From Phytophthora colocasiae (taxonomy: Eukaryota; Oomycota; Peronosporomycetes; Peronosporales; Peronosporaceae): 64,000 nt of DNA. The stretch spans positions 186,001 through 250,000 of the forward strand of contig JAGKQI010000078.1 in the NCBI GenBank assembly GCA_018806915.1, given 5' to 3'. A model generated the notes under the pieces. It worked only from the letters and a program-made list of their open reading frames with translations, ran no database searches and was not told where the DNA came from. The number at the start of each line of letters is the position of its first letter. Within the stretch, counting starts at the first letter, position 1. The position numbers and the translations under genes are program-made. Shown here piece after piece: positions 1 through 9,894 of the stretch.

Positions 1-1925
1 GGTGCATCCAGTCCATGAAGAGCTTGGTCTTTAGTGAGTGCCTGTAAAACACGGATGTTAGGATGACCAAGACGTTTGTGTAGTAGCATGAGTCGAGTCG
101 GCTTACCTGTGGTAGCCACGTGAGCTTCGGCCTTCGGCAGTGGAGAGGCTTCGAATTGGTAGAGCTTCGATGTCGCGGATTTCATCGCCTTGATCGAGAA
201 GCGGTGGTTTGTTTGGACAGTACACATAGTACGTTTAAAGCCAAAACGGAAGTCATCGTCGACAGCGGCAGCGACTGACAGCAGGTTGTACTGCAGTTTC
301 GGCGCAAGGAGGACATCGTGAAGCGTGAGCGTCCGCAGTTGGCCCTTGGAGTCCGTGATCTGGAGCTCTACAGTACCAATAGCCTCGATGGGGACTTGCG
401 ATTTTCCACCGACAGTGATGCCTCCGCTTGCAGGTGTTTTAGTCTTGAACCATTCCACATGTTGCGTGACGTGGCTGCTGCAACCTAAGTCAATCGTCCA
501 GCTGAAATCAAAGTCTTGGCTAGGTTGCGCCGTGAGACTGATAGCGGATGCAGCCGTTTGTACATTCGACACAACTGCAATCAGGGTCTCTTTGCGGCGT
601 GACTGATCGTATCCACCTTCATCGCGACGAGAGGATTTGTTGTTGTTGTTGCCGTTGTTGTTGTTGCCGTTGTTGTTTCCGTTGTTGTTGCCGTTGTTGT
701 TGCCGTTGTTGCGATTTCCACCGTAGTTACCGCGGCCACGTCCACCACCTCGACCGCCGCGACCATTTTGGTGCCATGATCCACCTCCACGTCCAGATCG
801 CCCTTGGTTGTTGTTGTTGTAAGGATGCGACCGGTAGTTGTTGGGACCTCGTAACTCGAAGTTGGCAGGAAGAACAGTGCCTGCCTTGACACATCCATCA
901 CGTAAGTCCTTCTGCAGAGTACGGCACTGACGGATGTTGTGACGTGGTTTCTGACAGTAGCTGCAGACGTCAACTGGGACAGATGCTTGAGCGGCCAACG
1001 CGGAATCCTGAGAAGGAGCAATGAGAGCCCGTTCAGCCTGAGTTGCTTGACTCTCAGGTGTCCCTTTGATGCGGCTGTAACGTTCTTGAGCTTGGATCTC
1101 GCGAACCTTGGTCTCAATACTCATCTTGAGTTCATCGTACGGGATATACTTCCGCACACCCTTCCAAACTCGGAGATCATCCTTCCAAGTCTTTGGCATC
1201 GAGTGGAACAGGTATAATGACTTCTGTCCATCGGTCAAGGGAGACTCGGTTGCTTCAGACGCGGCTTTCATCGCGTTTTCCAGCTCAAGGAAGAAGCTGG
1301 TCAGATCACCGCCTTCTTCATACTTGATCTCCATGAGGAAGTGCTGGATGAAGTAGGGGTCGCCATGAAAGGCCGCACCCTCGTACTTGGTACAGATGGC
1401 CTGAAAGATGTCGAAGGCCGTTGTCAGGTTCTTGACAAGACGGATATGAGTATCATCCATCGTCTTCATCAGGAAAGCCTTGGTTTGCGCTTCCATACGA
1501 CGAAGGTGTCTAGCAGACGGCGGGGTAGGCTTGCGTCGCTTGACTTGTTTGCGATCCCGGCTGGCGTCGCGCTCAGCAAACGGGCGAACGATGGGAAGAT
1601 CCGCGCGCTTGGTTTTCTTTGATGGCGGAGTGTCGTCGTCGTCGCTGGGCTGCAGCTCATCCGAGCTGTCCTCGAAGTCGACCTCATCCGAGTCGATTCC
1701 GGCCGGAGAACTTAGCTTGGCAGCTTCGTCGCCGTCGGACTCAGCCAGGTCGTCGTCAGAGTCTTCATCTTCGTCTTCACTGACCCCATTGTAGTCCTTC
1801 TTGGTGACGAAACCGAGCAGATGTTTGCCATCGAGTGATGCACTGACTCGGGCCTTCCAGACGTCAAAGTTCTTAGCTCCAGAGAGTCGGGGGAAGTCGT
1901 CACTTGAGGCTTGCTGAGGGCTCAT
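1..1925 (-). CDS. Copia gag-protease-integrase polyprotein, N-terminal part (partial)
   Basis: The frame starts at an ATG at 1925, four bases inside the LTR border, and appears open to the window edge. Order of parts: acidic N-terminal gag segment, gag core, an Asn-rich stretch (about 640-830), a CCHC zinc knuckle, and the aspartic protease. In the complete copy the protease site reads I-D-S-G. Here the serine codon TCA is TTA (about 490), giving I-D-L-G, which should impair the protease. Codon-sized length differences from the other copy keep the frame. Function is retroelement capsid, protease and integrase; this copy is probably not autonomous. Confidence 0.85.
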   Translation of the reverse strand, partial: MSPQQASSDDFPRLSGAKNFDVWKARVSASLDGKHLLGFVTKKDYNGVSEDEDEDSDDDLAESDGDEAAKLSSPAGIDSDEVDFEDSSDELQPSDDDDTPPSKKTKRADLPIVRPFAERDASRDRKQVKRRKPTPPSARHLRRMEAQTKAFLMKTMDDTHIRLVKNLTTAFDIFQAICTKYEGAAFHGDPYFIQHFLMEIKYEEGGDLTSFFLELENAMKAASEATESPLTDGQKSLYLFHSMPKTWKDDLRVWKGVRKYIPYDELKMSIETKVREIQAQERYSRIKGTPESQATQAERALIAPSQDSALAAQASVPVDVCSYCQKPRHNIRQCRTLQKDLRDGCVKAGTVLPANFELRGPNNYRSHPYNNNNQGRSGRGGGSWHQNGRGGRGGGRGRGNYGGNRNNGNNNGNNNGNNNGNNNNGNNNNKSSRRDEGGYDQSRRKETLIAVVSNVQTAASAISLTAQPSQDFDFSWTIDLGCSSHVTQHVEWFKTKTPASGGITVGGKSQVPIEAIGTVELQITDSKGQLRTLTLHDVLLAPKLQYNLLSVAAAVDDDFRFGFKRTMCTVQTNHRFSIKAMKSATSKLYQFEASPLPKAEAHVATTGKPTRLMLLHKRLGHPNIRVLQALTKDQALHGLDA

Positions 1926-1929
1926 GACC

Positions 1930-2208
1930 TGTTGCGGGGAACTTGGGCGCAGCTTGAAGGAAGTAGGGTAGAAGAGAGAAAAAGAAGAAGTAAGATTAAT
2001 GTTTAAGAAAGTAGATAGCTACTCACTAGAAAATAGTATGCGGCATTCAGAAACGTAGTCTAGAATTGCCGCTACCATTCATCGTACTGATGTCACAGAC
2101 ATTTTAGTACATTATTTATTAGAGTCAAAAGTACCGTGCCTCTTCATTATTAGTTTATAGAAGACACGGTGTAGAGGTGGTCCCTGTGAACGAGCCCTAA
2201 CCTCAACA
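1930..2208 (-). repeat. Copia 5' LTR (279 bp)
   Basis: The repeat begins TGTTG and ends CAACA on the plus strand and is 279 bp long. It has the same ends and length as the LTRs at 22589-22867 and 29364-29642, from which it differs at only a few bases. It is the 5' LTR of the minus-strand element that leaves the window. Confidence 0.95.
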
Positions 2209-2764
2209 CGAACGACTTGGTCAGGCAGCTCACCGATTTAACAGCCCAATGAACTTTACCTTTGGAAGTTATCGCCCAAACTATGCAGAAAGTGAAGCTC
2301 CGTAGGTTACTGCAATGTAGACAGAAGTCCTGGCGGAGACCTTGGAGACCTTGGCATTGCAACAAGTTGCTCGAGCGCGACGTCACCTAAACGAAGTGAA
2401 AGTCCTCCCAATCAGATCCCGTTGACGCGCTACGTCGGGGAGTCCATTCTCAAGTTAGCATTCGTCGACAGGTGGGACTCATGTGGGCCTTCGTACATAA
2501 AACAGACCTCCACTTTTAACATCCTTCCAAGCCACAGGGGCTTGGGCTTGCCCCTGTTTAGGGTCCATCTGCCATATTTACCACCTCCATAAATGCCATA
2601 ATGGACTGACACGGGGGATGTGCACGTCACCTAACCGTTGATGTCTGGATCAGACAGAACCGCGGAGCTGCTCGCGCAAATGCCTCACACGCTTGAAGCG
2701 ACGATGGAGCGTCTCCGTCCTCTCTCATTCTGCAAATCGGAAGCCGCCCCACACGTCTACAGCC
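2209..2764. other. intergenic / bZIP 5' region
   Basis: About 550 bases between the Copia LTR and the bZIP start codon. I see no convincing gene. Short open frames on both strands here lack family features. The last 40 bases hold an initiator-like element (see 2725-2739). Confidence 0.6.
2725..2739 (+). promoter_or_regulatory. oomycete initiator (Inr)-like core promoter
   Basis: TCATTCTGCAAATC fits the oomycete Inr pattern (YCAYTYYNCAWTTT-like). It lies 26-40 bases upstream of the ATG at 2765. A transcript starting here would exclude the non-ATG in-frame codons further upstream and supports the 2765 start. Confidence 0.6.
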
Positions 2765-4135
2765 ATGGGGAGCGATGCCAAAGCTGCAGCCGTTGGCTTG
2801 GGCTTCAATATCCCTCTGACGGCCATTAACGGAACCAAACGCTCCTGTAGCAGTGACGCTGGGTCTCCTTCCTCCAAGAAGCGGGTGCTCACGCCCCCAC
2901 CGTCCAACGACAACGACTTGGACTCTGCATCGCCTCGTACAGACGTTAGTTGGCCTTCGGACGACGAACCTAACGAGCTGCACCTCGAGTTGAAGCGAGG
3001 CGACAGCAACTGCAGTGTCTCTAGTCAGAAGAAGACCGTCAAGCAACGCTCGAACGCAGCCTTCTCGACTGAAGGGATGAGTGCTGAGGCCATCAAGCAG
3101 CACAAGGCCCAGCGTCGGAGAGAGCAAGTGCGTGCAGCGTCGAGACGATGTCGCGATCGTCAACGCAAAGAGACGGAAGATCTTCGTACCAAGGTCTTTC
3201 AATTGGAAGAGTTCATCGCACATACGATGCAAGCTCACGAGTGGGAGTCAAGACAACAGCAAGATCGAATTCAAACGTTGCAACATGAGAACGAGTTACT
3301 GGCGCAACAACTTGCAGAGGCGACGGCTGCTAGTGTGAGAGTGGATGACATTGAACCGGTACCCCTCGGTTCCCCTGTCAAACTGGAGGACAGTCCTCTG
3401 CCTGAGGATCTCGTGGACTGTATTAGCGATGATGTACCGCATCAGTGGAGTGACGAGTTGGTGTATCACGCTGTAGAGGACACCACTCGTCAACTTGTAG
3501 CGATGCTGGAGTCCGACGTGGAACCGGTCAAGTCCCCCGTCATCTTCGGCTGGCAGTTCGACTTCTGGTGCGTAGGCGACAAGTACTACGGTCGTAACCG
3601 CAAGTTCTTCCCTAACGTCACTGCATTGGAGCTAGGTAAGCGTATGCAGATGGTGGACCCGCAACGTTACATGGACACCTTCCCAGAGGTGAAGAAGATG
3701 GAAATCCTCCAAATGTTTGATGAAAACACTTTGGTGATGAGGCTGGTGAAGGCTTTGCCCGGTAAAACCTTCACTCAAGCTGTGAATGCTCGCTTCCTAG
3801 CGGCCGCCGCACCACCCACCGGTTCTACGAGCCGCTGGGTCTACGCCGACCGCACGATCGATGAGCCGACCGACGGGGAGTATGCGCTTGAGAACGAGTG
3901 CAATGGATACATATTCGAGGACACAGTGCAAGAGCTCAAGGACGGTACACGTGTTGAAGGCTGCCTGGCTCAAGGAGTGGGCGAGTTCGAGAGCGGTGGA
4001 CTCGAGTGCAGCGTTTTGCTCGAGGAGCTAGCGAAGGCGTTCTCCTCGGTCGTCATCCGATGGGAAGGTTTATTCATCAATGACTTCATCCCAGATGACG
4101 CCGACGAGTTCGTAGACATGGTCCTCGATCTGTAA
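2765..4135 (+). CDS. bZIP transcription factor with valine at the invariant Asn, plus C-terminal START-like region
   Basis: A predicted DNA-binding nuclear regulator of 456 residues. The ATG at 2765 has a strong context (CAGCCATGG) and sits just after an Inr-like element; upstream in-frame codons are non-ATG. Residues about 100-140 form the basic region (RREQVRAASRRCRDRQRK), followed by heptad leucines/isoleucines and a coiled coil to about residue 185. Aligned to the bZIP signature, the normally invariant Asn is Val. Oomycete bZIPs with substitutions at this position are known. The C-terminal half contains patterns such as MRLVKALPGKTF and SRWVYADRT, seen in START-like domains of many oomycete regulators. 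That domain call is inference. No intron is needed. Confidence 0.88.
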   Translation: MGSDAKAAAVGLGFNIPLTAINGTKRSCSSDAGSPSSKKRVLTPPPSNDNDLDSASPRTDVSWPSDDEPNELHLELKRGDSNCSVSSQKKTVKQRSNAAFSTEGMSAEAIKQHKAQRRREQVRAASRRCRDRQRKETEDLRTKVFQLEEFIAHTMQAHEWESRQQQDRIQTLQHENELLAQQLAEATAASVRVDDIEPVPLGSPVKLEDSPLPEDLVDCISDDVPHQWSDELVYHAVEDTTRQLVAMLESDVEPVKSPVIFGWQFDFWCVGDKYYGRNRKFFPNVTALELGKRMQMVDPQRYMDTFPEVKKMEILQMFDENTLVMRLVKALPGKTFTQAVNARFLAAAAPPTGSTSRWVYADRTIDEPTDGEYALENECNGYIFEDTVQELKDGTRVEGCLAQGVGEFESGGLECSVLLEELAKAFSSVVIRWEGLFINDFIPDDADEFVDMVLDL

Positions 4136-4617
4136 GGAAGTGGTGGAGTGTTGATGTACATATTGACGCAGTAATTGTAATTCACGTAAGTTATCTTGTG
4201 TGCCATGGTGGAAACTCGTTTTCTTCTTCAATTTTTTAATGCTCACCTGCGTTGCCTTGCATTTCCAGGACTCAAAGATACATTGTTAGTGTCATATTCT
4301 TTGGCATAGACGACGAAGATGCCTCATCTCGAGACTGTCCCGGCAGATCTCCAAAAACCTCAAATCAAGCTCCCTATACCGATCAGGTTTTCGTACCACA
4401 ACACATATCCCTGGTAGAAAACATTCATGAAGTAACATAGTTTAAACGAATATACATTGACGAACAAACTACTCTATTGCAAAATCTTGTACAACTCAAT
4501 TCCTGATTTTCTATTCTTTTCAAAAGGTTTTCACGGCGATACAACGCAGTTTCCAGACATTCACTCTGACAAGGGCGGAAAAGGAGGCAGACACTTGCCA
4601 AGTTGCTCGGAAGGCAA
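4136..4617. other. intergenic region
   Basis: AT-rich spacer of about 480 bases between the bZIP stop and the next start codon. A possible Inr-like match (TCACTCTGACAA, about 4561) lies roughly 57 bases before the ATG at 4618. No gene is visible. Confidence 0.5.
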
Positions 4618-7600
4618 ATGGAGCTGCAGAGCGCTCTCGCCGTGGATAACAAGGCGGAAAAGCAGACTGAGCCGGAGCCGCAGCCGCAGCTTGTCGGTAG
4701 CCCAGTGGAAGACGCCAGTAAGAAGAACAAGAAGAAGAAAAAGAAGAATAAAAAACGACGCAAAAGCCTGGAGAAGACCCAGTCTGAGGTGGAGGAGCTT
4801 CTGGACGACCAACAGGACGTGCAAGGAGATCAGGATAACCAACAGGACGAACAGGATGTCCAAGACAATCAACAGGATGAAATTTCCATTGAGGAGACTA
4901 CGGTGAACGAGACTGTGGTAGAATCCGCTGATACTAAGGAGACTGTTGCAGAGGAGACAACTGAGGAGGTCATGGACGTCAAGCAGCAAGAGATGGAACC
5001 TACTGAACAGACTACGGTAAAGGAGACTGAAGAGACTATGGATAGTGAGAAGCAGCAACAAGAGTCGGAATCTGCTGCTAATGGAGGTGAGTTGGCTCCT
5101 CCGACGTTAGAGCGTACGTCGTCGCTGGATACACTGAAGGCTACGAGCACAAAAGCTGTTGGTTCCTTGTTCTCGAGGTTCAAAGTGGGACGGAAGAAGC
5201 CTTCGCCAACTCGCACCGAGTCTGCAGCTAAGCTGGAAGGAGTTTTGCCGTCGCCTGTGAAGACGGCGGTGAAGAAGTTTGAATCGCCAGAGGAGAAGAA
5301 CTTAGATGACTTGCCAATGCGCACTAAAAGGGATTTCTTTGTGGAAGGCGAGCAGAGTATTCATGTGAGTGCTGAAAAAGACAAGTACGACACCGTGAAG
5401 AAGCAGCGGAAAAAAGAGAAGGACGCGGAAGAGGCTGCAATTGCTGCGAGACGAACACCACCATCGAGTTCAAAGTCGAGTGAGGAAGTACGGGCTGAAC
5501 TTGAAGCTGCTAAGGAGCAGATCGAATCGGCTACTAATTTGACGCTGGGATCTACAGAGACTGTGGAAGTGTTGGAGAAAGATATTGTCGAGAGTGCAAT
5601 TGCGAACGACAACGGAGAATTATCGACTGAAGTGTCCACCTCGACATCTTCGGAAGTTGTTGAGGAATCGATCAAGCATGTTGACTCAGGAACAGCCCCT
5701 GCACTGGTGGATGAAAATTTTGAATCTACTGCTGCAAAAGAAGACGAATCGACCGAAGTGACAGCACCGGTGGCCACTGAGGTTGCTGCTTCTGAGGAAA
5801 CGATAAAAGCTGGCGAATCAGCTTCATCTTCTGCCTTGGTGAATGGAGATGATGCTAAGGCGCAGAATGAAGAAGTTGATGCAGGAGATTCTGCCGTGGT
5901 TGCTGCAGAAACTGAAGAGGGCAGCCCCGTCGCACTAAAATCTAGTATCGCTACAGAAGAAGTCACAGAAGCAGTCAAGAAGGACACGACCGTTACAACA
6001 AAAGCTGAACGTGTTTCGTTGAAGCTCGACCTCAACCTTGAGCCTGTAGATGTCCCTGCTGAAGAGCAGCAGTCTGCGTCCCCACAGCCTGTTGATGTCG
6101 TTGATACTCTTCAAACGGATAATAACGAGACAAATTTGCCCGAAGAGATCGAACTATTACAGCCGAAGGTCACACCGCCCACTGTGGATTTACCTACCAA
6201 GCCTTTAGAAGCCGTTAAGCCGGAGAAAATGTCGCCTGTTAAGAGTCTCGCCAGTCGCTTTGAAGGAAAGCGTGAACAATCACTCGACAGCCTGAAATTT
6301 CGTACCGTTCGAGAATTCTTTCCCACTGAGCGCAGTATCCGCGTTGGTGCGGAAAAGCAGAAATACGAAGCACAGGCACAACAGCAGCAATTGAAGGCAA
6401 AAGCTGAAGAAGAAGCCAAGGCAAAGTACAACGCGGGATCAGGTATCAAATCTCCTGCCAAGGAAGATGCGGTACCTGTACCTTCACCTGATGTGAATTC
6501 TGCTGAATCTGAAAGTAAGCCTGCGGATGGTGACGTAGGTGTCTTCAGTACACCTGAAACAACTTCAAGCCGGAAGAAATTCAGTTTTGACGATGGATAT
6601 GCATCGGCCAACTCCCCAAGCAAGTTCAGTGACGAAGCCTTGACACCTGTGAAAAGCATTGCCAGTCGATTCGAAGGCAAACGCGAGCAATCACTCGACA
6701 ACCTCAAATTCCGTACTGTCCGGGAGTTCTTTCCAGAAGAACGTAGTGTTCGTGTCGGCTCGGAAAAGCAGAAGTTCGAGGCCCAAGCGCAGCAGGACAA
6801 TTCTCTTGACAAGTTAAAGTTCCGAACAGTCCGTGAGTTTTTCCCTGAGGAGGGTAAGCGGAGCATCCACGTTGGAGCTGAGAAGGCAAAGTTTGAGGCG
6901 ATAACGAAGCAGCAGGAAGAAGCTGCAAAGGCTGCAGAGGAGCTGAAACTTAAGCACGCCGGGTCGCCCTCAACTCCAGAAGCCGAGAAGATTGATGCTT
7001 CCGAGATATCGCTGAAGGACAATGCAGGATACGAGACGTCTTCACCAGTTGCTGATAAGGAGGTGGTAGCCGTGAATGACCCTGTGGCTATTGAGCATAT
7101 TGAAGAAAGTGTTGTGATTAAAAATTACGCCAACGATGAAGTATCGGCACCTGTAGCAACAACATTGATCCACGCAGAAGAGAAAGAAGAGTCGGCGGCT
7201 ACTGCGACTGAGATTGGTGTCGTCAGCAGCGAGGTTGAGGTCCAGCAGCCCGATGAAAGTCAGGCTCTAACTGAAGAATTGGAACCTGAGCAGAGTCCTA
7301 ACAGTGGTATTGAGGCTGGACTTGTCAAGCCAGATCTCAACGAGATTGTCAATGTTGAAAAGGAAGAACCTGCTACTACTGGAAAGGAAGAACCTGCTAC
7401 TGCTGGAAAGGAAGAACCTGCCGATGCTGAGAAGGAAAAGCCTACCGATGTTGAAGTCACTGAGGAACCTACTCCCATTCAACAGACCAGCACTGAAATT
7501 GAGCAAATTGAGGCAAGTCAAGAGATCATTCACGACGATGAACCCAAGGCTACAAATGATCTGGTGGACCTTGATCTCGGTGACGTTGCTGTAGAAAACG

Positions 7601-9849
7601 CGATTGGTCTTACCGAAAATGGCACGCGTGACGATGTTCTCGTTAGTGAACCGCTGATCAATGTGGAAGAATCTAGTGTAGTTGCCGACAAGATTGCTGG
7701 GGAGGAGGAGAATTCGACCAGTGGACTGGTTGAGTTGGATCTTAGTACGCCATTGGAGAAACACGCGGAGTTAAACACCTCTGTTGCTATCGAAAGCGCA
7801 AATGGCAGTCTCGGTTTTGACGGTCAGGAATCAGTGACGGAGCCTGAACCTGTTGTAGAGGAGAGCGTCTCAAGAAGTGACAACGGACTTGTTGAGCTGG
7901 ATCTTGGAGAACCTCCTGTTGAAACCAAGAAGGAACAGTCGAAGAAGGAGCCGAAGGCGAAGCGTGCAATCCTGACTACGGAACGTTCGTTTGTTATGGA
8001 AGAGGATCACACCATTGAGACTGAGGACACAGTTGTTGTGGGCGAGCGACCCATGACTGACGGGGAGGATGAGTTTGAGCCAATCTCACCGTCGAAGACT
8101 CGTCCGGCGCACGAGCTGTTTGCTGGGATTACCTCTCCGAAGTCGAAGAAGAGAAGCGCAACGCCAAAGTTAACGCGCAAGGTTTCTGCTGGATCAGTGG
8201 GGTCTGCTAAGTCCCCAGCAAAGACTACGGTGCCTGTCCCAATGAAGCGAGTTTCAATCACTGCACCAACTGCATCTTACATGGCCAAAAAGGCGGCGGA
8301 AGCGGAAGAGCTGCACAGGTCTTCGCCACAGCTGAAAAAGAAAACCTCCGCGTCTAACATGAAGGGCACGGTAAGTGACACTGGATTAGTCAAACCACAA
8401 CCGGCTGCTCCGACCGTGCCGGTTCCAATGAGGCGCGCATCTATCACTGCGCCTACTGCCTCGTATACGGCAAGGAGAGCTGCTGAAGAGGATGCACATA
8501 AGGCAAGCCCCCAGCCCAAGAAACAGCACTCGGCTTCGAAGCAGAAGGGTACCGTCAGCGACACCGGGTTCGTCAAGCCCCCTCCAGCAGCCCCCACAGT
8601 CCCTGTCCCGATGAAGAGAGCGTCCATCACAGCGCCAACTGCATCATGGCAAGCTAGGAACACACCCGAAACCGAGTCTGGACCTCATGCTGTCCAAAAG
8701 AATCACACTCCGAAGCAAAAAAGAACAGTTGGTCCGACTGGGTTTGTCAAGCCTGTACCTCCTCCACTGACAGTACCAGTAGCCCCGAAGCGTGCATCCG
8801 TCATGGCTCCTACTGCTTCTTTCAGGGCGAAGAAGGCGGCTGAACAAACTCATGACGTTGAAATCACTCCTTCAGCTCCAGCTCGCAGCAATAGATACTC
8901 GAAAGTCAAGAGCAAGGTGGTGGAAGGCATTGCTACTGGGAGAACGCATGCGGTTACGCACAAGATCATCACGAAGGAGGAGTTCATTGCTGCTGAGCGT
9001 CGCAAGAGTCTAGGATCTGCTGGTGTACGAAGTGTTCTTGATGCGGTCGATCGCCGCGCCTCTCTGTCCGCAAACGTGACGATAGTAGGACCGCCTGAGC
9101 CTTTCGTTCGGTCGGCACATTCTCGCAAGAAACTGAATTCGACAGTCCCTCGGTACATGAACTATGAGAACACCCCGGGTTACGCTGAGCGTGCCAAGGT
9201 ACAATTCGAACGTCGAAAGCGGTTGGAGGAGGAGAATGCTGCCAAGTCAGAGAAGCGTCAGCGTGAATTGCGCATGTTTTTCTCGGAGAGACAGCAAAAG
9301 TCCTTGATGTCAAGTGCTGATGAGGTTCGTCGTGGCTTAGAGGCTCATGAGTTCGCCACGTTGGCAAAGGAAAGCGAACTTGAAGCTCAGAGGGCTTTGA
9401 GGAGGGACAAGCAGCTCGCGCGTTCCACTCGTAGCCTCCACCGCCCCTCGTCTGCTTCATCAAGTGCTGGTGCCTCGTCATCAAACAGTGCCACGAAACG
9501 TGCTTCGAAGAAGTCGTCGGTGTCGTCTGTATCGGTTGAAGAGAAGGTTGTGGTGACACCTGTAGTGGAATCAACTGTTGTTGAGACGACTATAACTGAG
9601 ACGGAGCCGGTGGTTGAGTCAAATGAGTTGACTACAGTTGTGACGGAAGAGACCGTGGACGTCACACAAGAAGAAGTTGCCGCAGTGGATCAAGAGATTA
9701 TTCAAGTCGAAGAGCAGACCATTCCTGCTCCTCTTGTGGACGAGGACCCCGAACTCGAGCACATAGCTAAGAAGATCGATTTCGATGAGGCCAGCAGCGA
9801 CAGTGACGAGAAGGATGTTGCAGATGAGAAGAGTGTTGCAGACGAGTAG
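4618..9849 (+). CDS. large acidic repeat-rich protein of unknown function (1743 aa)
   Basis: A single uninterrupted exon; the first ATG is at 4618 (MELQSALAV). The product is hydrophilic and Glu/Ser/Thr/Val-rich. Visible parts: a Lys-rich patch (residues about 34-52); a repeat block with core LKFRTVREFFPEERS followed by V/IxVGxEKxKY/FE, one degenerate copy near residue 240 and three good copies at about 540-770; three copies of (G/D)LVxLDLxxP; KEEPATxG repeats; then four copies of P(V/A)(P/A)xKRASITAPTAS-x-A(R/K) at about 1200-1405; a basic, Arg/Lys/Glu-rich helical segment near 1520-1600; and a Val/Glu-rich tail. No signal peptide or membrane segment is evident. Composition recalls cytoskeletal scaffold proteins, but that is only analogy. 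I do not recognise the family. Confidence 0.85.
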   Translation: MELQSALAVDNKAEKQTEPEPQPQLVGSPVEDASKKNKKKKKKNKKRRKSLEKTQSEVEELLDDQQDVQGDQDNQQDEQDVQDNQQDEISIEETTVNETVVESADTKETVAEETTEEVMDVKQQEMEPTEQTTVKETEETMDSEKQQQESESAANGGELAPPTLERTSSLDTLKATSTKAVGSLFSRFKVGRKKPSPTRTESAAKLEGVLPSPVKTAVKKFESPEEKNLDDLPMRTKRDFFVEGEQSIHVSAEKDKYDTVKKQRKKEKDAEEAAIAARRTPPSSSKSSEEVRAELEAAKEQIESATNLTLGSTETVEVLEKDIVESAIANDNGELSTEVSTSTSSEVVEESIKHVDSGTAPALVDENFESTAAKEDESTEVTAPVATEVAASEETIKAGESASSSALVNGDDAKAQNEEVDAGDSAVVAAETEEGSPVALKSSIATEEVTEAVKKDTTVTTKAERVSLKLDLNLEPVDVPAEEQQSASPQPVDVVDTLQTDNNETNLPEEIELLQPKVTPPTVDLPTKPLEAVKPEKMSPVKSLASRFEGKREQSLDSLKFRTVREFFPTERSIRVGAEKQKYEAQAQQQQLKAKAEEEAKAKYNAGSGIKSPAKEDAVPVPSPDVNSAESESKPADGDVGVFSTPETTSSRKKFSFDDGYASANSPSKFSDEALTPVKSIASRFEGKREQSLDNLKFRTVREFFPEERSVRVGSEKQKFEAQAQQDNSLDKLKFRTVREFFPEEGKRSIHVGAEKAKFEAITKQQEEAAKAAEELKLKHAGSPSTPEAEKIDASEISLKDNAGYETSSPVADKEVVAVNDPVAIEHIEESVVIKNYANDEVSAPVATTLIHAEEKEESAATATEIGVVSSEVEVQQPDESQALTEELEPEQSPNSGIEAGLVKPDLNEIVNVEKEEPATTGKEEPATAGKEEPADAEKEKPTDVEVTEEPTPIQQTSTEIEQIEASQEIIHDDEPKATNDLVDLDLGDVAVENAIGLTENGTRDDVLVSEPLINVEESSVVADKIAGEEENSTSGLVELDLSTPLEKHAELNTSVAIESANGSLGFDGQESVTEPEPVVEESVSRSDNGLVELDLGEPPVETKKEQSKKEPKAKRAILTTERSFVMEEDHTIETEDTVVVGERPMTDGEDEFEPISPSKTRPAHELFAGITSPKSKKRSATPKLTRKVSAGSVGSAKSPAKTTVPVPMKRVSITAPTASYMAKKAAEAEELHRSSPQLKKKTSASNMKGTVSDTGLVKPQPAAPTVPVPMRRASITAPTASYTARRAAEEDAHKASPQPKKQHSASKQKGTVSDTGFVKPPPAAPTVPVPMKRASITAPTASWQARNTPETESGPHAVQKNHTPKQKRTVGPTGFVKPVPPPLTVPVAPKRASVMAPTASFRAKKAAEQTHDVEITPSAPARSNRYSKVKSKVVEGIATGRTHAVTHKIITKEEFIAAERRKSLGSAGVRSVLDAVDRRASLSANVTIVGPPEPFVRSAHSRKKLNSTVPRYMNYENTPGYAERAKVQFERRKRLEEENAAKSEKRQRELRMFFSERQQKSLMSSADEVRRGLEAHEFATLAKESELEAQRALRRDKQLARSTRSLHRPSSASSSAGASSSNSATKRASKKSSVSSVSVEEKVVVTPVVESTVVETTITETEPVVESNELTTVVTEETVDVTQEEVAAVDQEIIQVEEQTIPAPLVDEDPELEHIAKKIDFDEASSDSDEKDVADEKSVADE

Positions 9850-9894
9850 ATTGGAACTGGTTGTCGTAGCTTGCGCGGGTAGTGGCGTAGCGTA

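Larger units (their letters stand above)
1..2208 (-). mobile_element. Copia LTR retrotransposon, 5' part, runs off the left edge
   Basis: This is the 5' end of a Ty1/Copia element on the minus strand: an LTR at 1930-2208 followed by the gag-protease-integrase region down to base 1. It is a near copy of the complete element at 22589-29642; base 1 corresponds to about 27438 there. It differs by scattered substitutions and in-frame triplet changes in CAA-type repeats. Its LTR differs from the complete element's LTRs at a few positions (for example near 2023, 2139 and 2145), so it is a separate, somewhat diverged insertion. The 3' half and the far target duplication lie outside the window. Confidence 0.95.

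Noticed and set aside
2693..2764. N-terminal extension of the bZIP frame
   Set aside because: It begins with TTG and is upstream of or overlaps an Inr-like element; the ATG at 2765 has a strong context.
2627..3238. 203-codon minus-strand ORF over the bZIP 5' half
   Set aside because: Entirely antisense to a clear bZIP reading frame, with no recognisable motif.
4603..4617. Five-codon extension of the 1743-residue gene
   Set aside because: Starts with TTG; the first ATG is at 4618.
5361..7022. Long open frames on the minus strand (5361-6035 and 6111-7022)
   Set aside because: They mirror the Glu/Ser/Val-rich repeats of the 4618-9849 gene; antisense of such sequence is open by composition (Ser/Ala/Val/Phe runs), with no independent motif.
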